This document shows, one piece after another, positions 15,480 through 18,330 of a stretch of 18,330 nt of DNA; position 1 is the first letter of the stretch; every line of letters starts with the position of its first letter. Where the stretch lies: contig CALCHM010000126.1 of the NCBI GenBank assembly GCA_937901345.1, positions 1-18,330 of the forward strand, written 5' to 3'. Below the pieces are notes generated by a model that saw only the letters and a list, made by a program, of their open reading frames with translations, was not told where the DNA came from and did no database searches. This DNA comes from an uncultured Prevotella sp. Its GTDB lineage: Bacteria; Bacteroidota; Bacteroidia; Bacteroidales; Bacteroidaceae. Both the position numbers and the translations under genes were made by a program.

Positions 15480-15762
15480 GTCAGGCGCTGGTTCTTTAAG
15501 GTCGGCGCTTGCGAATAAGGTCGCTAAGGTCATTAAAGTCGCTAAAGTCTCTAAGGCGCACCCTGTGCAGCGCGAAAACTCGCTAATTGTCTAATAGTAT
15601 TCTCGCAATTGTCTTCAATAGTCCCCCTCGCCCAGCAGCGCCCGACCTTAGAGACCTTAAAGACCTTAGAGACTTTAGAGACCTTATTCCCAGGCGCTGA
15701 CTTTAGAGACCTTATTCCCCAGGCGCTGACCCTATAGACCTTATCCTCGGGCGCTCAATTAA
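15480..15762. repeat. Composite inverted-repeat element 2 (upstream of the four-helix-bundle gene)
   Basis: A second copy of the element 1 plan. Left arm from 15514 (aataaggtcgctaaggtc and on), then ccctgtgcagcgcgaa (15561-15576, identical to 14681-14696), a centre with two ctcgc-type units of about 23 bp, and a right arm at 15643-15688 nearly identical to 14809-14854. The right side then repeats agaccttattcccaggcgctga-like units three times up to the AraC-like gene stop. The arms pair less well with each other than in element 1. The gap contains no gene that I can support. Confidence 0.78.
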
Positions 15763-15763
15763 T

Positions 15764-16246
15764 TCATATCCGCCAGCGACCAACGTCGCCTTTCTTTCTC
15801 AGTTGGCGCTGCCTGTCGCCGACGGTGCGTTTATACTTACGTTCGAAGAGCTTGAAGAGCCCCGAGTAGTCGCTATAGCCACAGCGGCGCGCTACGTCAC
15901 GCATTTCCAAATCGGTGAAGCGCAGCAGGTCGTCAGCCAGGCGCAGACGAATGGCTTCGTGCAAACTCTCATAATCCATGCCAGTCAGCAAGAGGCTGAA
16001 GACCGAAAACTCTCTCATATCTACTCCCAACTTATTTCTGAGAGTATTCACCGTATAGTGCTCGCTCAGGCAAACTATCTGCAGGAAGCGGTCCATCAGA
16101 TGAATACCCGTGGGAGACATGTTGCGCTCCACGGGGCGATAAAGCGCTTGCCCCGTAACGGAGTCAAAATAGCGCTCAGCAGAGAAGGGCGAAATGTAAA
16201 GCTCGTCCAACGAGAATTGGGGTGTAAAACCAGTATTCATAGCCAT
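15764..16246 (-). CDS. AraC-type helix-turn-helix protein
   Basis: A 160-aa protein when started at ATG 16244-16246 (MAMNTGF); a longer frame exists only through a TTG at 16306. The C-terminal half has the two helix-turn-helix units of AraC regulators: LSEHYTVNTLRNKLGVDMREFSV as the first, and AIRLRLADDLLRFTDLEMRDVARRCGYSDYSGLFKLFERKYKRT as the second, with the GYSDYSGLFKLFER signature. The N-terminal 70 residues are short and lack the usual cupin-type ligand domain, so it may respond by dimerisation or protein contacts alone. It lies between hsdS and the four-helix-bundle gene, all on one strand. It could control the restriction locus, but that is inference from position. The downstream tandem array separates it from hsdS. 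Confidence 0.78.
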   Translation of the reverse strand: MAMNTGFTPQFSLDELYISPFSAERYFDSVTGQALYRPVERNMSPTGIHLMDRFLQIVCLSEHYTVNTLRNKLGVDMREFSVFSLLLTGMDYESLHEAIRLRLADDLLRFTDLEMRDVARRCGYSDYSGLFKLFERKYKRTVGDRQRQLRKKGDVGRWRI

Positions 16247-16323
16247 AAAACGTATTATTGCGGCACCAAGGTATAAAAATTCCTGCTTACCTACAACTAT
16301 ATCCAAAGAAAAATCATCTTAAA

Positions 16324-16575
16324 AAGTTGCCGCTCTCGAGATATGCGACATTTCTACCGCCGAGGAAGTTGCCGCTCTCGCGATATCCGACATTTCCACC
16401 ACCGAAGAAGTTGCCGATATCGAGATATCCGACATTCCAACCGCCGAGGAAGTTGCCGATATCGGGATATCCGACATTTCCACCACCGAGGAAGTTGCCG
16501 ATATCGGGATATCCGACATTTCCGCCACCGAAGAAGTTGCCGCAAAAATATTTGCGGACATTTCCCCGATCATTT
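16324..16575. repeat. 42-bp tandem repeat array directly after hsdS
   Basis: Five full 42-bp units start at 16324, 16366, 16408, 16450 and 16492, each beginning aagttgccg and containing two GATATC-type palindromes in the inner copies (cgatatcg, ggatatcc). A diverged sixth unit (16534-16575) holds the perfect hairpin ccgcaaaaatatttgcgg (16540-16557) next to the hsdS stop. Since 42 is a multiple of three and the unit lacks stops in several frames, long spurious frames occur on both strands. In the hsdS frame, the ATG following the TAA stop opens an 84-codon run of 14-aa repeats with SATSSVVEMSDIPI as a typical unit. No spacer structure is present, so this is not CRISPR. Confidence 0.9.
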
Positions 16576-17737
16576 ATGCCTCAAAATAATGCTGCATCCT
16601 GCTCGCCAACAGCGTTTCCGTCTCCGCAATCGAGCGCTTCACCAATTCCTTCTGCTTTTCAATCGCCTTAATCTTCGCTGCAAAGGCTTGCTGGAGGGGG
16701 AGAGGGGGGAGAGGGATGGGGATTTCACTAACAACTCTCTTTGAAATCTCTTTAAAGGTAGCACCAGTACCTAATGAGTTTAAATAATCGTTGTTATAAA
16801 GAAGAAAAGAATATACATATTCATTATTTAACCTGTCGGAACAAACGATATTTTTAAATCCTTGGTTGCAATACATAGGCGCGCATGTAATTGCAACTTT
16901 TCCAATTGGTGCTCGTGAGGACAGCAATACGGTTCCTATTGGTAACAACTGCAAATTTGCACTTTTAACTCCGTCGTCAGTCAGTGTTCTTGATGTTGAA
17001 TAAAAATACTTACGTCCATCAAGTTCTGCAGGAGTTATCCAAAAATATTCTCCATTCCAATATGATGCATCATTTGTTTTAGGTGTACTACCTCCTATTA
17101 TCTCAGCCACATCCCCCAACTTCTTAACCTCCCATCCCTTTTCATTTTGTATAGGGTCGCCGAACATATCATAGAAGATGGATTGTGCGAGCGCGTCAAG
17201 TTCCTTGATTTGCTCCCGCTTCTTCTCCAGTATCCCATTGATGCAATCCAATTCAGACACAATACGCTCCTGAATGGGCAGAGGGGGAATGGGGATGTTA
17301 TATTGTTTTATCTTCTCTGTACTTAAATTAGGCTGAGCTACACCTTCTGCTGATTCTAAAAAGGAATTAGATAGTGTCTTTAAATAATAGAAAAGATACA
17401 TGTGTTTTATCTCTGATACCTTTTCTCTACAAATAGCAACTCGCTGATTTAAGTAAAGTCTTTTATTTGTTTTATTTATGCCAAATTTGCCAGTGGTTGC
17501 TCCAGATAAAGCAACCACTATATCTTCTGGCAAAACTTCATATTTTTCAATATTTACTTTAGGGTAATCAAATTTCGAAAAGTAAACGATATCTGTAAGG
17601 TCAACTAATCCCTTTTGGATATTCGAAATTCGTAAAATTGCATCTCCTTCTTTCCTAAATAGTTCACTTTTGAATGCAAAACCATTTATTACCTCGCACA
17701 CATCCCCCAACTTCTTTATTTCCCAACCATGCTTCAT
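16574..17737 (-). CDS. hsdS: Type I restriction enzyme specificity subunit
   Basis: A 387-aa DNA-recognition subunit with two target-recognition domains and two conserved helical repeats. TRD1 spans about residues 1-148 and TRD2 about 200-340. Each is followed by the usual PPLP-Q helix: IPPLPIQERIVSELDCINGIL (149-169) and IPLPPLPLQQAFAAKIKAIE (341-360). The N-terminal parts repeat each other (GWEIKKLGDV at 4-13, GWEVKKLGDV at 201-210), and the DNA behind them is an exact 18-bp direct repeat at 17108-17125 and 17699-17716. TRD half-exchange by recombination at such repeats is well known for hsdS. The gene is clearly more AT-rich than hsdR, consistent with recent exchange. The stop TAA is followed at once by ATG and the 42-bp array. 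No hsdM is seen upstream within the window. Confidence 0.93.
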   Translation of the reverse strand: MKHGWEIKKLGDVCEVINGFAFKSELFRKEGDAILRISNIQKGLVDLTDIVYFSKFDYPKVNIEKYEVLPEDIVVALSGATTGKFGINKTNKRLYLNQRVAICREKVSEIKHMYLFYYLKTLSNSFLESAEGVAQPNLSTEKIKQYNIPIPPLPIQERIVSELDCINGILEKKREQIKELDALAQSIFYDMFGDPIQNEKGWEVKKLGDVAEIIGGSTPKTNDASYWNGEYFWITPAELDGRKYFYSTSRTLTDDGVKSANLQLLPIGTVLLSSRAPIGKVAITCAPMYCNQGFKNIVCSDRLNNEYVYSFLLYNNDYLNSLGTGATFKEISKRVVSEIPIPLPPLPLQQAFAAKIKAIEKQKELVKRSIAETETLLASRMQHYFEA

Positions 17738-17857
17738 ATTTCCTATTTCTAATTGTAGGTTAATTTTAGAATTATTCTTTGCGCCCTTCGCGAAGATTTA
17801 TATTGGCAATAAATATAGCAGTTACTTGCGTAACCATTGGATGCCCCAATAACTTTC

Positions 17858-18016
17858 ACAGACCCCCTCCCCGCAAGCGGTACTCCCCCTAACTTAGGTG
17901 GAGATTTTCAGATACTCTCCCTCATTGGAAATTCCTGTTGGACATATCAAGCGATGGAGGTAACCCAAAATCCTCCCCGAAGTTAGGGGAGGTGCCCAAA
18001 GGGCGGAGGGGTCTGT
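17858..18016. repeat. Nested palindromic intergenic element A
   Basis: Outer arms ACAGACCCC (17858-17866) and GGGGTCTGT (18008-18016) are perfect inverted copies and extend into CTCC/GGAG. Inner arms CCCCTAACTT (17886-17895) and AAGTTAGGGG (17980-17989) pair as well. The sequence style (acagacccctcc ... cctcccc) is familiar from dispersed elements in Bacteroidota genomes. It has no gene. Confidence 0.75.
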
Positions 18017-18130
18017 AAACTTGAGTAAACTCCTATCTTTGCGCCTTTGCGTGAATCCAAAATCATTTCGCACCAACCATTTATTTGTATTTCACCCCGA
18101 ACGGCAAACGGTCTGAAAGACCATCGAGCT

Positions 18131-18320
18131 CCAAGCCCAGGGCAAGCGAACGCATGTGAGCGACACCCTGGGTACCCATCCCCGAGGACGTTGCGCCCTG
18201 AAAGGGCAAAAGCACGAAACCACATTGCCTATTCATATCGCTTTTGCCCCTTCAGGGCGCCATCTGGTGTGTCATCCCACCCAGGGCGCCGTTCCCTTCG
18301 GTCACTTGCCCTGGGCTTGG
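18131..18320. repeat. Nested palindromic intergenic element B
   Basis: Three nested pairs give a palindrome of about 190 bp: CCAAGCCCAGGGCAAG (18131-18146) with its inverse at 18305-18320; CCCTGGGT (18166-18173) with ACCCAGGG (18279-18286); and a 21-bp pair at 18193-18213 and 18240-18260, which differ at one position and contain cctgaaagggcaaaag. This last motif is common in Bacteroidota intergenic repeats. The function is unknown. Confidence 0.8.
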
Positions 18321-18330
18321 TGCTGCTGCC

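Larger units (their letters stand above)
17738..18330. other. Gene-free end region upstream of hsdS
   Basis: No reading frame here resembles a protein; short frames fall within the palindromes. The first 120 bp are AT-rich and probably contain the hsdS promoter, although no clear TAnnTTTG box was found. The remainder is two large nested palindromes. hsdM, normally next to hsdS, would have to lie beyond 18330 or elsewhere. Confidence 0.7.

Noticed and set aside
14569..15762. Diversity-generating retroelement, because of a four-helix-bundle gene near paired repeats
   Set aside because: There is no reverse transcriptase in the window, and differences between the paired repeats are not restricted to adenines.
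16247..16306. TTG-started extension of the AraC-like gene
   Set aside because: Two ATG codons closely follow (16244-16246 and 16238-16240), and the extension has no resemblance to AraC N-termini.
16324..16575. CRISPR-like regular repeats
   Set aside because: The units are contiguous 42-mers with no spacers, and no cas genes are present.
1..18330. tRNA, rRNA, insertion sequences and origin
   Set aside because: No tRNA or rRNA sequence, transposase frame or integrase was recognised in either strand.

Overview
The window looks like an accessory region of a Bacteroidota chromosome, most likely Bacteroidales and plausibly Prevotella-like. The clues are an outer-membrane beta-barrel of the TonB-plug type, a DUF4252 protein behind an ECF sigma factor, a secreted CotH-type protein, no clear Shine-Dalgarno sequences, and several nested palindromic intergenic repeats. 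Genus is an inference from gene content only.

Layout. (1) 1-4050, plus strand, AT-rich: the end of a probable DUF262/HNH nuclease. It is followed by a tightly overlapped three-gene set: a 678-aa GNAT + PIN + PUA-like fusion, an ASCH-domain protein, and a RES-domain (NAD-degrading toxin family) gene split by an in-frame TGA. The same reading frame runs on through a TAG into a truncated AlbA_2 (Schlafen-type) fragment that ends in a terminator. (2) 4142-10969, minus strand, GC-richer: read in transcription order, an ECF sigma factor, a one-helix putative anti-sigma protein, a DUF4252 exported protein, a secreted ricin-like/CotH protein and a large outer-membrane beta-barrel protein. The first four look like one operon starting at a possible ECF-type promoter near 11030-11058. 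(3) 11192-17737, minus strand: a type I restriction locus with hsdS and hsdR, separated by an AraC-like regulator and a four-helix-bundle protein. No hsdM is present in the window. (4) 17738-18330: no gene, but two large nested palindromes.

The most unusual parts are: the GNAT-PIN-PUA/ASCH/RES gene set, with two nonsense codons in one long frame; two related composite inverted-repeat elements that bracket the four-helix-bundle gene between hsdR and hsdS; and a 42-bp repeat array that begins directly after the hsdS stop codon, in frame with hsdS through a TAA-ATG junction. Short 9-bp repeats built on aaggtctct recur in at least three intergenic regions, so repeat expansion appears general in this genome.

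How the genes may work together. The two ends of the window carry defence or toxin-type genes (HNH nuclease, GNAT/PIN, ASCH, RES, AlbA_2, type I restriction) with signs of decay and exchange. The middle carries envelope and surface functions controlled by an ECF sigma factor. All assignments come from reading protein motifs by eye; no searches were run.
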